A stretch of 64,000 nucleotides of DNA from SSF14 sp037045585 (GCA_037045585.1 JBAOIR010000043.1:62001-126000), one strand, 5' to 3'. Positions 13,890-22,756 are shown, numbered from the stretch's first letter. A program made the numbers and translations. Notes: generated by a model from the sequence alone, not told the origin.

Positions 13890-14285
13890 TCAGCACCGAC
13901 CCATCATCCGGTCGACCGAGATCTCGATCGCCACGCGGTCGTCGCGTTCACCGGGCTGCCGGTATCGGTGGGCGTACCGTTCGACCGCCTCGGCAACACG
14001 ATCGGATGCGGCGGTCACCTCGGCCGGTCCCTCCAGGCTCAGCCAACGGCCCCCGTCGACCTGGCACAGGACCACGCGGGAGCCCGGGTGGGCGTCGATG
14101 TTCGCCACCTTGCGGGAACCCGACCGGGTGATGATGCGCGCGAGTCGTCGGTCGGGGTCGTAGGTGAAGCCGACCGGTGCCACGTGGATCGTGCCGTCGG
14201 GGCGGTGGGTGCTGAGCGTGGCGAGGTGCCGTTCGGAGAGGAACTCCAACACCTCCGCGGATGGGTCTGAGGGATCGAGCGGCAT
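13890..14285 (-). CDS. PPOX-class pyridoxamine 5-phosphate oxidase-like / F420-dependent enzyme
   Basis: 131 residues, the size of single-domain split-barrel flavin/F420 proteins. Typical segments are FLSERHLATLSTHRPDGTIHV at the start (strand, turn, strand), PVGFTYDPD, and RKVANIDAHPGSRVVLCQVD. Members bind FMN or coenzyme F420 and reduce small substrates; which cofactor is used here cannot be decided, though F420 is common in actinobacteria. Its ATG is only 11 bases from the ATG of the divergent nei gene, so the two promoters must overlap. Confidence 0.75.
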   Translation of the reverse strand: MPLDPSDPSAEVLEFLSERHLATLSTHRPDGTIHVAPVGFTYDPDRRLARIITRSGSRKVANIDAHPGSRVVLCQVDGGRWLSLEGPAEVTAASDRVAEAVERYAHRYRQPGERDDRVAIEISVDRMMGRC

Positions 14286-14290
14286 AGGGT
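14285..14290 (+). promoter_or_regulatory. -10 element for leaderless nei transcript
   Basis: TAGGGT followed by six bases and the nei ATG at 14297. Its first base is also the first base of the divergent PPOX start codon, so the two transcription units share control DNA. Confidence 0.4.
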
Positions 14291-14296
14291 GACATC

Positions 14297-15142
14297 ATGC
14301 CCGAAGGCGACACCATCGCCCGCTCCGCGACTCGTTTGCGGGCGGCGATCGCCGGCGCCGAGTTGCATCGGGTCGAGGCGCCGCGATGGACGGGTCGGCT
14401 TCCGGCGGCCGGGGAGACCGTGCTCGACGTGCGGTCCGTCGGCAAGCACCTCGAGGTGTGGTTCTCCGGTGGTCTCGTCCTCCGGACGCACATGCGGATG
14501 ACCGGAAGTTGGCACATCTATCGTCCCGGCGAGCGGTGGCGTCGGCCCCGCCGTGAGCTTCGGGTGCTCCTCATCACGCCGGAGTGGGAGGCGGTGTGCT
14601 TCTCGGCACCGGACGTCGAGTTCGTGACGCCACCGCCGCCGAGCGCGAGCGGGCTGTCTCGGCCCCTGCCGGCGACCGCCCACCTCGGACCGGACCTGTG
14701 CCTTCCCGACGCCGATCTCGAGGCCTGCATTCCGCGATTCGCACTGGTCGAGCCGACGGCGACGATCGCTGAGGCGCTGCTCGATCAGCGCGTCTGCTGT
14801 GGTGTGGGCAACGTGTTCAAGAGCGAGATCTGCTGGGCGGCCCGGCTCGACCCGTTCACGCCGGTCGACGCCGTGCCCGTGTCGTTGCGGCGCGAGCTGG
14901 TGCAGATCGCGGCCCAGCAGTTGCGGGCCAACCTCGACACGGCGCGGCGCACGACCGTGCCCGGCGGGGTCGCCGTGTACGGGCACGCCGGCGACCGGTG
15001 CCGCCGGTGCGGCGCCTCGATACGGATGCGCCGCCACGGTGCGCACGCGCGAAGCACCTACTGGTGTCCCGGGTGTCAGGTGCCACCGGTGCCACCGGTG
15101 CCACCGGACACCGTCGAGGCCGATCAGGCGATCGACCAGTAG
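14297..15142 (+). CDS. nei: Endonuclease VIII / Fpg-family DNA glycosylase
   Basis: 281 residues. The N-terminus MPEGDTIAR carries the catalytic Pro2 and Glu3 and is of Nei type (Fpg normally begins MPELPEV). The H2TH region includes LLDQRVCCGVGNVFKSEICW, and the C-terminal zinc finger has CRRCG and CPGC (about residues 235-265). It excises oxidised pyrimidines and nicks the strand by beta,delta-elimination. After the zinc finger there is a short tail with a VPPVPPVPP repeat. The last 19 bases overlap the 3-prime end of the convergent gene at 15124-16158. Confidence 0.9.
   Translation: MPEGDTIARSATRLRAAIAGAELHRVEAPRWTGRLPAAGETVLDVRSVGKHLEVWFSGGLVLRTHMRMTGSWHIYRPGERWRRPRRELRVLLITPEWEAVCFSAPDVEFVTPPPPSASGLSRPLPATAHLGPDLCLPDADLEACIPRFALVEPTATIAEALLDQRVCCGVGNVFKSEICWAARLDPFTPVDAVPVSLRRELVQIAAQQLRANLDTARRTTVPGGVAVYGHAGDRCRRCGASIRMRRHGAHARSTYWCPGCQVPPVPPVPPDTVEADQAIDQ
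15080..15106 (+). repeat. Three tandem copies of a 9-base unit in the nei tail
   Basis: GTGCCACCG is repeated three times and encodes the VPPVPPVPP stretch after the zinc finger. Copy-number change would keep the frame. Confidence 0.8.
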
Positions 15143-16158
15143 CCGGGCACGTCGCCGAACGGGGTGTCGAGGTACACCTTCGCCTCCGGTGGTCCGCTGA
15201 AGCGGCCGTGGCTCCACCGGATCTCCACGTGACCGTGGACCTCTCTCGCCACGCCGTCGCGTTCGGTGAACTCGGCCCGCCACCCGACCATCGGCTGCCC
15301 CCCGCTCATGGGCGTGATCTCGAGACGACGGAACGTGAAGTGTTGACGCCAGTCCCAGGGCGACGCGACGCGGAGGCGCAGCGGCGCGGTGGCGGCGCCA
15401 CCGACCCCCAGCACGAAATACGGCGCGCTCCCGATACGGAGGAGCCGCCAGAGCATCGCCTCGGCGGCTCCCGACGGCGCGGTCGAGATCGATTCCTGCC
15501 AGGCGAGCGCACTGCGGACCGAGACGGCGGCGCACAACTCCCGGTAGGGGTCGAGCAGCTCTTGTGGCCATGACTTGCCGCCGTCGCGCAGGAGTTCGCT
15601 GACCACCTTGCGGTCGGGTTTCGACAGCGTCGCCGGGTCCTCGGGAACGGTGACGCCGTGATGGTGTTCGGTCAACCACGCGGCGCTCGCCGACCAGAGG
15701 CGGTCGAACTCGGCCGCGGCGACGTGGCGGTACCAGTCGACGTTGCTGCGCCGCCCGTGGCCTCCGGTCAGCAGCCGCTCGAAGACGTGGGCGGGCGAGG
15801 CGTTCATCGTGATCTTCGACAGGTACTTGCAGCTGACGAGGTAGACGTGGTCGACGCGCAGGTCGACGGGGGCGACCTCGTCACCGGGCGAGCGCTGGGG
15901 GCCGGTCCACTCGACGGTCCGCGGGCGCCGGCGTCGAAGCGCGTCGGATGCCTCGAAGAAGAAGCGACCGTTCTCGAAGGCGGCATCGACCAGGGGTCGG
16001 AGGGCAGGGTCGTCCCAGCTCTCGACGAGACCGTCCCAGGTCGCGGCGTCGACGTTGCGAAGCTCGCCCGGCGCGACGGGCAGCATCGTGAGCGGGTGAT
16101 CGCCGCCGAGCATGCCGAGACCGGTCACGAGCTCGGTGATTCTGGTGGTGTCGCTCAC
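15124..16158 (-). CDS. Conserved-looking protein of unknown function (344 aa)
   Basis: Not recognised. From a GTG at 16158 it gives a soluble, 344-residue protein without signal peptide or membrane segment. The central part reads VDLRVDHVYLVSCKYLSKI; an Asp about seven residues before a beta-strand ending in SCK is weakly reminiscent of PD-(D/E)xK nucleases, but the acidic residue of the ExK half is missing. The C-terminal half has alternating hydrophobic strands ending in LDTPFGDVPGYWSIA. A TAGGCT lies ten bases before the start, so any leader is very short. Convergent with nei, overlapping it by 19 bases. Confidence 0.6.
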   Translation of the reverse strand: MSDTTRITELVTGLGMLGGDHPLTMLPVAPGELRNVDAATWDGLVESWDDPALRPLVDAAFENGRFFFEASDALRRRRPRTVEWTGPQRSPGDEVAPVDLRVDHVYLVSCKYLSKITMNASPAHVFERLLTGGHGRRSNVDWYRHVAAAEFDRLWSASAAWLTEHHHGVTVPEDPATLSKPDRKVVSELLRDGGKSWPQELLDPYRELCAAVSVRSALAWQESISTAPSGAAEAMLWRLLRIGSAPYFVLGVGGAATAPLRLRVASPWDWRQHFTFRRLEITPMSGGQPMVGWRAEFTERDGVAREVHGHVEIRWSHGRFSGPPEAKVYLDTPFGDVPGYWSIA

Positions 16159-16215
16159 GGCGGGACCGAGCCTACCGGCGGCTGCTCGGCGGCCGGTCCG
16201 CCCGGCATGCCGAGC

Positions 16216-16221
16216 TATGGT
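16216..16221 (+). promoter_or_regulatory. -10 element just upstream of the SnoaL-like gene
   Basis: TATGGT with eight bases to the ATG at 16230, consistent with a leaderless or nearly leaderless message. Confidence 0.35.
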
Positions 16222-16229
16222 TCGCCGCC

Positions 16230-16610
16230 ATGACCGACGCAGCGCACATGAAGTCAGCCGTCGAGGCCTACCTGGCCCGCCATTCCGCCGGAGACGTCGA
16301 CGGCATCGTCGAGCTCTTCGCCGCCGATGCCACGGCGTGGGATCCGGTCGACGCCGATCCGCACGTCGGCGCCGAAGCGGTTCGGGCCTTCTTCACGGGC
16401 ACCCACGAGATGGTCGACCAGCTGACGCTGACCCTCACCGGCCCGATCCGCTGCGCCGGCAACTTCGCCGCGTTCCCGATGACCGTCCAGACGAAGATGG
16501 GCGACATGACCCTCGAGATCGACATCATCGACGTGATGACGTTCGATGCCGACGGCAAGTTCAGCGAGATGCGCGCCTACTGGAACATGGACGACGCCCG
16601 CTACAGCTGA
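16230..16610 (+). CDS. SnoaL/NTF2-like (nuclear transport factor 2 fold) protein
   Basis: 126 residues with the cone-shaped NTF2 pattern: an N-terminal helix with YLARHSAGDVDGIVELFAAD, the turn DPVDADPHVGAEAVRAFF, then beta-strands ending in IDVMTFDADGKFSEMRAYW. The relation is to ketosteroid isomerase / limonene epoxide hydrolase-like proteins. Small-molecule isomerase, hydrolase or binding roles are all known in the fold; none can be assigned here. It stands alone between convergent neighbours. Confidence 0.75.
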   Translation: MTDAAHMKSAVEAYLARHSAGDVDGIVELFAADATAWDPVDADPHVGAEAVRAFFTGTHEMVDQLTLTLTGPIRCAGNFAAFPMTVQTKMGDMTLEIDIIDVMTFDADGKFSEMRAYWNMDDARYS

Positions 16611-16652
16611 CGTCCGGCGCGGCGCCGCACCGTTGGGCCGTTCGACATCGGC

Positions 16653-17240
16653 TCAGCCCCGTCCGCCCGAGATCGGTGCGCGCAGGAGCGGGGGCAGTTC
16701 GGTGACGACCCGGGTGCGGGCCACACGGTCGTGGATGCCGCGCCGCTGGTCGTCGAAGGGGATCGGCAGGTACACGGCCGCCATGAGTATCACCTGGAGC
16801 ACCTCGAGCGCGGTTCTGCCGGCACCGGCGGGGGCCTGCCGGACGATCGGCCCGGTGAGGAACGGGGCGAACGACACGGCGAACCGCACGATCGATGCCA
16901 GCCAACCGGCTGGTCGGCCGTCGGTGCGGACGACGCGCAGGCTCGTCGCCCGCTTGCCGATCGTCTGGCCGTACCGGGCGATCGAGATCACCGGGTATCC
17001 GACGATGATCGCGAGCGACAACCAGTTGGCCGGCCCGGTCGGCACCTTGGTGGCGTCCGGTTCGAAGCTCTCGTAGTGCGTCCAGAGCAGCTGGATGGGG
17101 AGCACCAGGACGACGACGATCGTGAAGTCGACGATGGCTCCGGCGAGCCGCGCCACGACGGGGCTCGGCCTGACGCGGTCGTCGTCGGACTCCTCGAGTT
17201 GGCCCGAGGCGTCGTCCCGTCGCTGGTGCTCGGCGGTCAC
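16653..17240 (-). CDS. RDD-family membrane protein
   Basis: 195 residues from a GTG at 17240. After a charged N-terminus of about 28 residues come three hydrophobic segments (around LAGAIVDFTIVVVLVLP, LSLAIIVGYPVISI and VLQVILMAAVYLP) with the family residues R/D/D in ARLAGAIVD and the motif GQTIGKRATSLRVV. RDD proteins are small membrane proteins, some implicated in transport. It follows the ABC permease by 12 bases and is likely in its operon. Confidence 0.8.
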   Translation of the reverse strand: MTAEHQRRDDASGQLEESDDDRVRPSPVVARLAGAIVDFTIVVVLVLPIQLLWTHYESFEPDATKVPTGPANWLSLAIIVGYPVISIARYGQTIGKRATSLRVVRTDGRPAGWLASIVRFAVSFAPFLTGPIVRQAPAGAGRTALEVLQVILMAAVYLPIPFDDQRRGIHDRVARTRVVTELPPLLRAPISGGRG

Positions 17241-17252
17241 CGCGTCACTCTG

Positions 17253-19874
17253 TCAGACCGAGGAGATGGCGGCGAGCACGTTGACCCGGGTCGCCCGGAG
17301 CGCCGGGCGGATGGCGAGGAACACGCCGGCCGTGGCGCCGAGCACGCCGATGACCGCGACGGTAACGGTGCTGACGACAGGTTCGATGCCCTGCTGGTCG
17401 ATGCCGTCCACGAAGATCGTGCCCAGCACAACGCCGATCGCGAGGCCGATGACGGTGCCCGCAAGGGCGATGATCACCGACTCCCAGACGACCGATTCGG
17501 CCAGTTGGCGGCGCGTCATGCCAACGGCGCGGAGCAGGCCGAGTTCACGCGTCCGTTCGTGGATGGAGAGCGAGATGGTGTTGCCCACCCCGACGAGCGC
17601 GATGACGATCGACAAGCCGAGCAGCACGTAGATCAGGTTGACGACCGAGTCGAGGATGCCGAGCCGCTCGCCCACGTAGTCGCCGATCGTGTTCAGCCCG
17701 GCCGTCGGCGCCAACTTCTTGAGCTCGGGCTTGAACGCTGCCAGCGTCGCCTTCGGGTCGACACCGTCTTGGAGCTTGACCCAGATGGTGGAGTCGACGT
17801 CGAACTCCGGTAGCGCGTTCTTCGACTGCGTCTCGTTGTTGGTGATGTACTCGGCGCCGTTGCCGATCCGCGAGCCGAACGTTGCTGCGATCTTCCAGGT
17901 CTGCTCGCCGGACTTGGGGAACCAGACCCTGATGGTGTCGCCCGGCTTCCACCCGTTGTCCTCGGCGGACTTGGCGAGAACCATGACCTCGTCGTCGGGC
18001 AGTTCGGTGATCTTCGGGGTCAGGTCCTCGATGTTGGCGATCTGGAAGATCGCCGTCCGGTCGACGCCGATGACGAAGTCCGACTCGCCGACGGGCACGC
18101 CGTTGTCGGTCTCACCCCGCGTCGCCTGCTCCTCCTTCGCCCCCTTGCTGTCGAGCAGGGTCGCCTGGTTGAAGCGGATCGGGTTGATGAGCGCGACCTC
18201 CGGACGGGACCGGAGGAATGCCGCGGGCTCCGGGCCCAGACCGGCGAAGCCGGTGCCGGAGTCGACCACGAGGTCGACATCCGCGAGCTGGTTGCTCAGC
18301 TGTGCCTTGACGGTCGAGCGGATCGAGGCCGCGAAGATCGCGACCACCACGACCAGGCACACGCCGATGCTCAGCGCGACCGAGGTGATGGCGGTTCGCT
18401 TCGGGTTGCGACCCGCGTTCTCCTTGCCGATGCGGCCCGACACACCCCGGAGGCCGGGGAGCGGGGCGCCGAGCGTCCGCGCCATGGGTCCGGCGAAGAC
18501 CGGACCGAGGGTGGTGATGGCGAGGAACAACAGGCCCGCCCCGATGCCACGACCGGCGAGACCCCAGTCGAGGGTGCCGGCGGACACGAGGCCGATCAGC
18601 CCGATGCCGGCGAGGAGCATCAGGGCACCGACCACCTTTCGGCTCGTCTTCAACGCGGTGCGGTCGATCGCCGTCTCGCCGAGCGCAGCGACCGGCGGGA
18701 TGAAGGTGGCCCGGAGTCCGGGGATGAACGCCGACACGAGGGTCGACCCGACGCCGATGGCCACACCGGTGATCACGGCTTGGACCGTCAACGGTGGCAG
18801 ACCCGCCGGCAAACTGAACGAACCGGAGAGCGCCTGCTTCAGGCCGTAGGAGAGGCCCCATCCGAGCAGGATCCCGATCGCCGACCCGACCACGCCGACG
18901 ACGATGGCCTCGACCATCACGGAGCCGAGGATCTGGCGGCGACCGGCCCCGACAGCTCGGAGGAGCGCGAGCTCCCGGGTCCGCTGGGCGACGACGATCG
19001 AGAACGTGTTGTAGATGACGAACGCGCCGACGAACACGGCCACGAACCCGAAGGCGAGGATCGGCTGGGTGAACAGCGAGATGATCCGCGAGATGGTCTC
19101 CTCGCTCTCGGCGATGAACTGCTCGCCGGTGAGGGTTTCCTCGTCCGGCGGGAGGATCGTCGAGAGGGTGGCGGCGACCTGCTGCTGGGACACCCCGTCT
19201 GCCGCCGACACCGCGATGTAGTCGAAGCCGTCCTTCTTGAGCAGCTCCCGGAGGCGGTTCAACTCGAGGAGGAGTACCCGCGGTCCTGCGACCAGCTCGT
19301 CCTGGCCGTCGACGGGGATCCCTCCGAGGCCGACGATGTCGAGCGTCTCGAGGCCCGAGGGGAAGCCGGCCTGCACCTGGTCACCGACCTCGAACCCGAA
19401 CTCCTCCGCCGTGCGGACGTCGAGAACCACTTCGTTCGGTGCCACGGGGGCCCGTCCCCCCGGGGCCAGCTTGCCGCCCTGGAGCGAGGGATCGTCGATC
19501 CAGTTGAATGCCACCGTGGGTGGCCCTGCCAGATCCTGGATCCGGTCGCCGTTCTTGTCGATGAGCGTCGGCAGGCCCTGGACCAGGCCCTCGGCGTTGC
19601 GGACCCCGTTGGCGGCCCCCACCAGATCGAGCGTGGAGTCGGGCACGGTCGGGCGAATGGGCGGACCGAAGTTGCTCTCCTGGGCGTTGCCGCTACGAAC
19701 GATGGCGTCGATCCCGCGGTAGGACGACCCGATCAGGGAATCGAGTGTCGAGTTCATGAGCGCGGTGATGACCAGGGTGCCCGAGATGAATGCCACCGAC
19801 AGGACGATGGCGAACCCGGTGGTGAGGAGCCGCCGCTTTCGTGCGAAGACGGATTTGAGCGCTACGCGGAGCAT
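17253..19874 (-). CDS. FtsX/MacB-like ABC transporter permease
   Basis: 873 residues, two tandem MacB-type halves. The N-terminal helix (RRLLTTGFAIVLSVAFISG) is followed by a large extracytoplasmic domain (about residues 45-260), three helices containing RTRELALLRAVGAGRRQIL, a central helix pair, a second extracytoplasmic domain, and three last helices with RTRELGLLRAVGMTRRQLA. Duplicated permeases of this kind work with LolD/MacB-type ATPases in lipoprotein or peptide export or in mechanotransmission. The cognate ATPase is encoded 49 bases upstream. The substrate is unknown. Confidence 0.9.
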   Translation of the reverse strand: MLRVALKSVFARKRRLLTTGFAIVLSVAFISGTLVITALMNSTLDSLIGSSYRGIDAIVRSGNAQESNFGPPIRPTVPDSTLDLVGAANGVRNAEGLVQGLPTLIDKNGDRIQDLAGPPTVAFNWIDDPSLQGGKLAPGGRAPVAPNEVVLDVRTAEEFGFEVGDQVQAGFPSGLETLDIVGLGGIPVDGQDELVAGPRVLLLELNRLRELLKKDGFDYIAVSAADGVSQQQVAATLSTILPPDEETLTGEQFIAESEETISRIISLFTQPILAFGFVAVFVGAFVIYNTFSIVVAQRTRELALLRAVGAGRRQILGSVMVEAIVVGVVGSAIGILLGWGLSYGLKQALSGSFSLPAGLPPLTVQAVITGVAIGVGSTLVSAFIPGLRATFIPPVAALGETAIDRTALKTSRKVVGALMLLAGIGLIGLVSAGTLDWGLAGRGIGAGLLFLAITTLGPVFAGPMARTLGAPLPGLRGVSGRIGKENAGRNPKRTAITSVALSIGVCLVVVVAIFAASIRSTVKAQLSNQLADVDLVVDSGTGFAGLGPEPAAFLRSRPEVALINPIRFNQATLLDSKGAKEEQATRGETDNGVPVGESDFVIGVDRTAIFQIANIEDLTPKITELPDDEVMVLAKSAEDNGWKPGDTIRVWFPKSGEQTWKIAATFGSRIGNGAEYITNNETQSKNALPEFDVDSTIWVKLQDGVDPKATLAAFKPELKKLAPTAGLNTIGDYVGERLGILDSVVNLIYVLLGLSIVIALVGVGNTISLSIHERTRELGLLRAVGMTRRQLAESVVWESVIIALAGTVIGLAIGVVLGTIFVDGIDQQGIEPVVSTVTVAVIGVLGATAGVFLAIRPALRATRVNVLAAISSV

Positions 19875-19923
19875 GATGAGGGTCCGAGGTGAGCCGAGGC
19901 CGATGTGGGTCGGCGCGGGCGGT

Positions 19924-20673
19924 TCAATCCCCGAGGGCCTTCATCTTGTCGAGGACCTTGGCAGCCGTGGGTTCGTACATCTCGTCGACGAGCTTGCCGT
20001 CGGCGAGGAAGAGGACCCGGTCGGCGTAACCGGCGGCATTGGGGTCGTGGGTCACCATCACGATGGTCTGGCGCAACTCGTCGACCGCCTTGCGCATGAA
20101 CGTGAGGATCTCGGTACCGGTCCGCGAGTCGAGGTTGCCCGTGGGTTCGTCGGCGAAGATGATCTGCGGCCGAGACGCCAGGGCACGAGCGACGGCCACA
20201 CGCTGCTGCTGGCCGCCCGACAGCTCTGAGGGGCGGTGCGACAACCGGTCGCGCAGGCCGACGGTGTCGATCACCGTGTCGAGCCAGCCCTGGTCGGGCT
20301 TGATGCCGCCCAGGTCCATCGGGAGTGTGATGTTCTCGAGGGCGGACAGGGTCGGAATCAGGTTGAACGCCTGGAAGATGAAGCCGATCTTGTCGCGTCG
20401 GAGCAGCGTGAGATCGCGCTCCTTGAGCTTCGAGAGGTCGTCGCCGCCGATCAGGACCGAACCGTCGGTCAGGAGGTCGAGCCCGGCGAGGCAGTGCATC
20501 AGCGTGGACTTGCCGGAGCCCGACGGGCCCATGATGGCGGTGAACTGGCCCTTGTTGAACTCGGCGCTGACGTGATCGAGCGCGACGACCTGCGTGTCGC
20601 CCGAGCCGTAGACCTTGGTGGCGCCGACCGCGGCGGCGGCGACGGTGGTGGACCACGTCTGGGTGTCGGTCAC
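19924..20673 (-). CDS. ABC transporter ATP-binding protein (LolD/MacB type)
   Basis: 249 residues from the GTG at 20673, chosen because GGAGG lies five to six bases upstream. Walker A is GPSGSGKS, the signature is LSGGQQQRVAVARAL, Walker B is IIFADEPTGNLDSRTG and the H-loop is MVTHDPNAAGYADR. The EPTGNLDS form is typical of the MacB/LolD group that partners FtsX-like permeases, which matches the neighbour 49 bases downstream. Confidence 0.92.
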   Translation of the reverse strand: MTDTQTWSTTVAAAAVGATKVYGSGDTQVVALDHVSAEFNKGQFTAIMGPSGSGKSTLMHCLAGLDLLTDGSVLIGGDDLSKLKERDLTLLRRDKIGFIFQAFNLIPTLSALENITLPMDLGGIKPDQGWLDTVIDTVGLRDRLSHRPSELSGGQQQRVAVARALASRPQIIFADEPTGNLDSRTGTEILTFMRKAVDELRQTIVMVTHDPNAAGYADRVLFLADGKLVDEMYEPTAAKVLDKMKALGD

Positions 20674-20774
20674 TGCTTCCTCCGGGAACTGCACTCGAGC
20701 GCGCATGTGAATTCGTGCACGCTACCTGCCCCAGGGGCTCCGGGGGAGGCGGGGTGCCGGGCGCCGCGGACGTC

Positions 20775-20780
20775 TAACTT
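20775..20780 (+). promoter_or_regulatory. -10 element for leaderless DoxX-family gene
   Basis: TAACTT followed by seven bases and the ATG at 20788. Confidence 0.35.
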
Positions 20781-20787
20781 GGCCGCC

Positions 20788-21225
20788 ATGACGACCGACA
20801 CGACGACACCGCCGGCCGAGCCGGGCGGGTCGAATCTTGGCAAGACCGCAGCGCTCGTCGGCATCTTGGGCGGTGCCGGCGCGATGCATTTCGTGAACCC
20901 ACAGTTCTTCGATCCGATCGTGCCCAAGTGGATGCCCGGAACGGCGCGCACCGTCACCTACGTGAGCGGCGTCGTCGAACTGGTGGCCGCAGCGCTCGTG
21001 CTCAACCCGAAGACCCGCCGCCTCGGCGCGCTCGTCTCGCTCCTCACGTTCGTCGGGGTCTGGCCCGCCAACATCCAGGCCGCCCTCGACGGTGGCATGA
21101 AGGGTCTCGACCCGCCCATGGATTCGGCCGCCGTCGCCTGGATCCGCGTGCCCTTCCAGCTCCCGCTGATCTTCCTCGCGTACCAGTTGGCGCAGTCGGT
21201 GACGTCCCGCGAGTCCGCCGTCTGA
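20788..21225 (+). CDS. DoxX-family membrane protein
   Basis: 145 residues with four hydrophobic segments. Family-like features are GAMHFVNPQFFDPIVPKWMPG near the first helix and loop, YVSGVVELVAAALVLNPKTRRLG in the second, and a last helix ending in FLAYQLAQS. DoxX-like proteins are small quinone-associated or oxidative-stress membrane proteins; the exact role here is unknown. It stands alone, convergent with the TauE-like gene. Confidence 0.75.
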   Translation: MTTDTTTPPAEPGGSNLGKTAALVGILGGAGAMHFVNPQFFDPIVPKWMPGTARTVTYVSGVVELVAAALVLNPKTRRLGALVSLLTFVGVWPANIQAALDGGMKGLDPPMDSAAVAWIRVPFQLPLIFLAYQLAQSVTSRESAV

Positions 21226-21246
21226 GGCTGCGAGAGCTGTACGTGG

Positions 21247-21993
21247 TCAGCCGGCCAGCGCCCGAATGAGCGCGGCGGCACCGGCCGCGGCGGCGAAGTA
21301 CAGGATCACCGTTCGGAGCGACCTCCCCGCGAGCCGGTGGGCCAGCGGTCGGCTCAGTGCCAGGCCGATGGCGAGGAACGGGATGAGCGCGAGGGCGACC
21401 AGGAGCTGCCAGCCGGCGACGTTGCCACCGGCGAGGAGTCCGACCAGGGACATCGCGGTGCCGACGAGGAAGCTCGTCGCCAGGGTCGATCGCACCTCCG
21501 GCGCCGGGCGGTGCTGGTAGAGCAGCGCCAATGGTGGGCCACCGGTCGCGGCGACCGTGTCCATGAATCCGGAGGCCCCTCCGGCGGCGAGGGAGTTGGT
21601 CCGGCCGATCTGGTGCTCGTTGGCCCGCGTGGCCACGACGCAGGCCACGATCACCGCCGCGCCGACGATCCCGCCGAGGGCGCGGACCGACACGAGCGTC
21701 ACGACCACCGCGCCCACGATGGTGCCGGGGATCCTGCCGAGCGTCGTCCAGCGGACCCCCGCCCAGTCGACCGAGTCTCGGTCCCGCAAGGCGATCATGG
21801 TGGAGAGCGGGACACCGACCACCACCATGGTCGCCGGCAGGAGTTCCGGCGCGACGAGGCCGACGACGGGCGCGGCCACGAGGTTCAGCCCGAACCCGAG
21901 GAGGCCCTGGGCCGTCGCGCCGAGCGTGACGATGAACGCGACGGCGGCGAACTGGCCGATCGAGATGTGGAGCGCGGCGACGGCGGGACCGAC
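21247..21993 (-). CDS. TauE/SafE-family anion/sulfite exporter, start codon unclear
   Basis: About 245 residues of membrane protein. Repeated segments such as VTLGATAQGLLGFGLNLVAAPVVGL and the second-half copy SLAAGGASGFMDTVAATGGPPLALLY show the duplicated TauE fold, with about seven to eight helices. These proteins export sulfite, sulfoacetate or related anions. No ATG, GTG or TTG is found in frame where the protein should begin (just before the first helix LHISIGQFAAVAFIV); the frame is open upstream into gpmA on the same strand. The start is therefore unresolved, from an unusual codon or a sequence error. The end given here is the GTC codon overlapping the gpmA stop. Confidence 0.7.
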   Translation of the reverse strand, partial: VGPAVAALHISIGQFAAVAFIVTLGATAQGLLGFGLNLVAAPVVGLVAPELLPATMVVVGVPLSTMIALRDRDSVDWAGVRWTTLGRIPGTIVGAVVVTLVSVRALGGIVGAAVIVACVVATRANEHQIGRTNSLAAGGASGFMDTVAATGGPPLALLYQHRPAPEVRSTLATSFLVGTAMSLVGLLAGGNVAGWQLLVALALIPFLAIGLALSRPLAHRLAGRSLRTVILYFAAAAGAAALIRALAG

Positions 21994-22754
21994 TACTTCG
22001 CCGTCGCCTGGGCGGCCACGGCGGCCGCCTTCGCCGCGATCGCTTCGGCGTCGCCGAGGTAGCGGTCGGCGGTCGGCTTGGCCGTCACGGGCCGGAAGTC
22101 GGCGCCGATCTCGTAGTGCAGCGGGATGCCGGTCGGGATGTTGAGCTCGGTGATCGCGTCGTCGCTCACACCGTCGAGGTGCTTCACGAGGGCGCGCAGC
22201 GAGTTGCCGTGGGCGACGACCAGCACCGTGTGGCCGGCGGCAAGATCCGAGGTGATGGCGTCGTACCAGTAGGGGAGCATCCGCGTGACGACGTCCTGGA
22301 GGCACTCGGTGCCGGGGATGACGTCGGGCGGCAGGGACGCGTACTGCGCATCACCGTTGGGGTTCTTGGCGTTGTCGGCGGCGATCGGGGGCGGCGGGAC
22401 GTCGTAGCTGCGGCGCCAGATCTTCACCTGGTCCTCGCCGTACTGCGCAGCCGTCTCGGCCTTGTTCTTGCCGGTGAGGTCGCCGTAGTGGCGCTCGTTG
22501 AGCCGCCAGGACCGGCGGACCGGGAGCCAGAGGAGGTTGATCTCGTCCAGCGCGAGCTGTGCCGTGCGGATCGCCCGCTTCTGCAACGACGTGTGCAGAA
22601 CGGTGGGCGAGAACCCGGCGTCGGCGATGGTCGAGCCGGCGGCCGCCGCCTCGCTGCGGCCGGTGTCGGTGAGATCGCAGTCGTACCAACCGGTGAACAG
22701 GTTGAGACGGTTCCACTCGCTCTCGCCGTGGCGGAGCAGGATCAGATCGGACAT
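21993..22754 (-). CDS. gpmA: 2,3-bisphosphoglycerate-dependent phosphoglycerate mutase
   Basis: 253 residues. The catalytic motif LLRHGESEWN (His about residue 8) is followed by LFTGWYDCDLTDTGRSEA, the acid/base region RSWRLNERHYGDLTGKNKAE and the second histidine in VVAHGNSLRALVKHL. It interconverts 3- and 2-phosphoglycerate in glycolysis through a phosphohistidine. Length matches the family apart from an Ala-rich tail of about 15 residues. It lies two bases after the GT87-like gene and directly before the TauE-like gene on the same strand. Confidence 0.95.
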   Translation of the reverse strand: MSDLILLRHGESEWNRLNLFTGWYDCDLTDTGRSEAAAAGSTIADAGFSPTVLHTSLQKRAIRTAQLALDEINLLWLPVRRSWRLNERHYGDLTGKNKAETAAQYGEDQVKIWRRSYDVPPPPIAADNAKNPNGDAQYASLPPDVIPGTECLQDVVTRMLPYWYDAITSDLAAGHTVLVVAHGNSLRALVKHLDGVSDDAITELNIPTGIPLHYEIGADFRPVTAKPTADRYLGDAEAIAAKAAAVAAQATAK

Positions 22755-22756
22755 CG

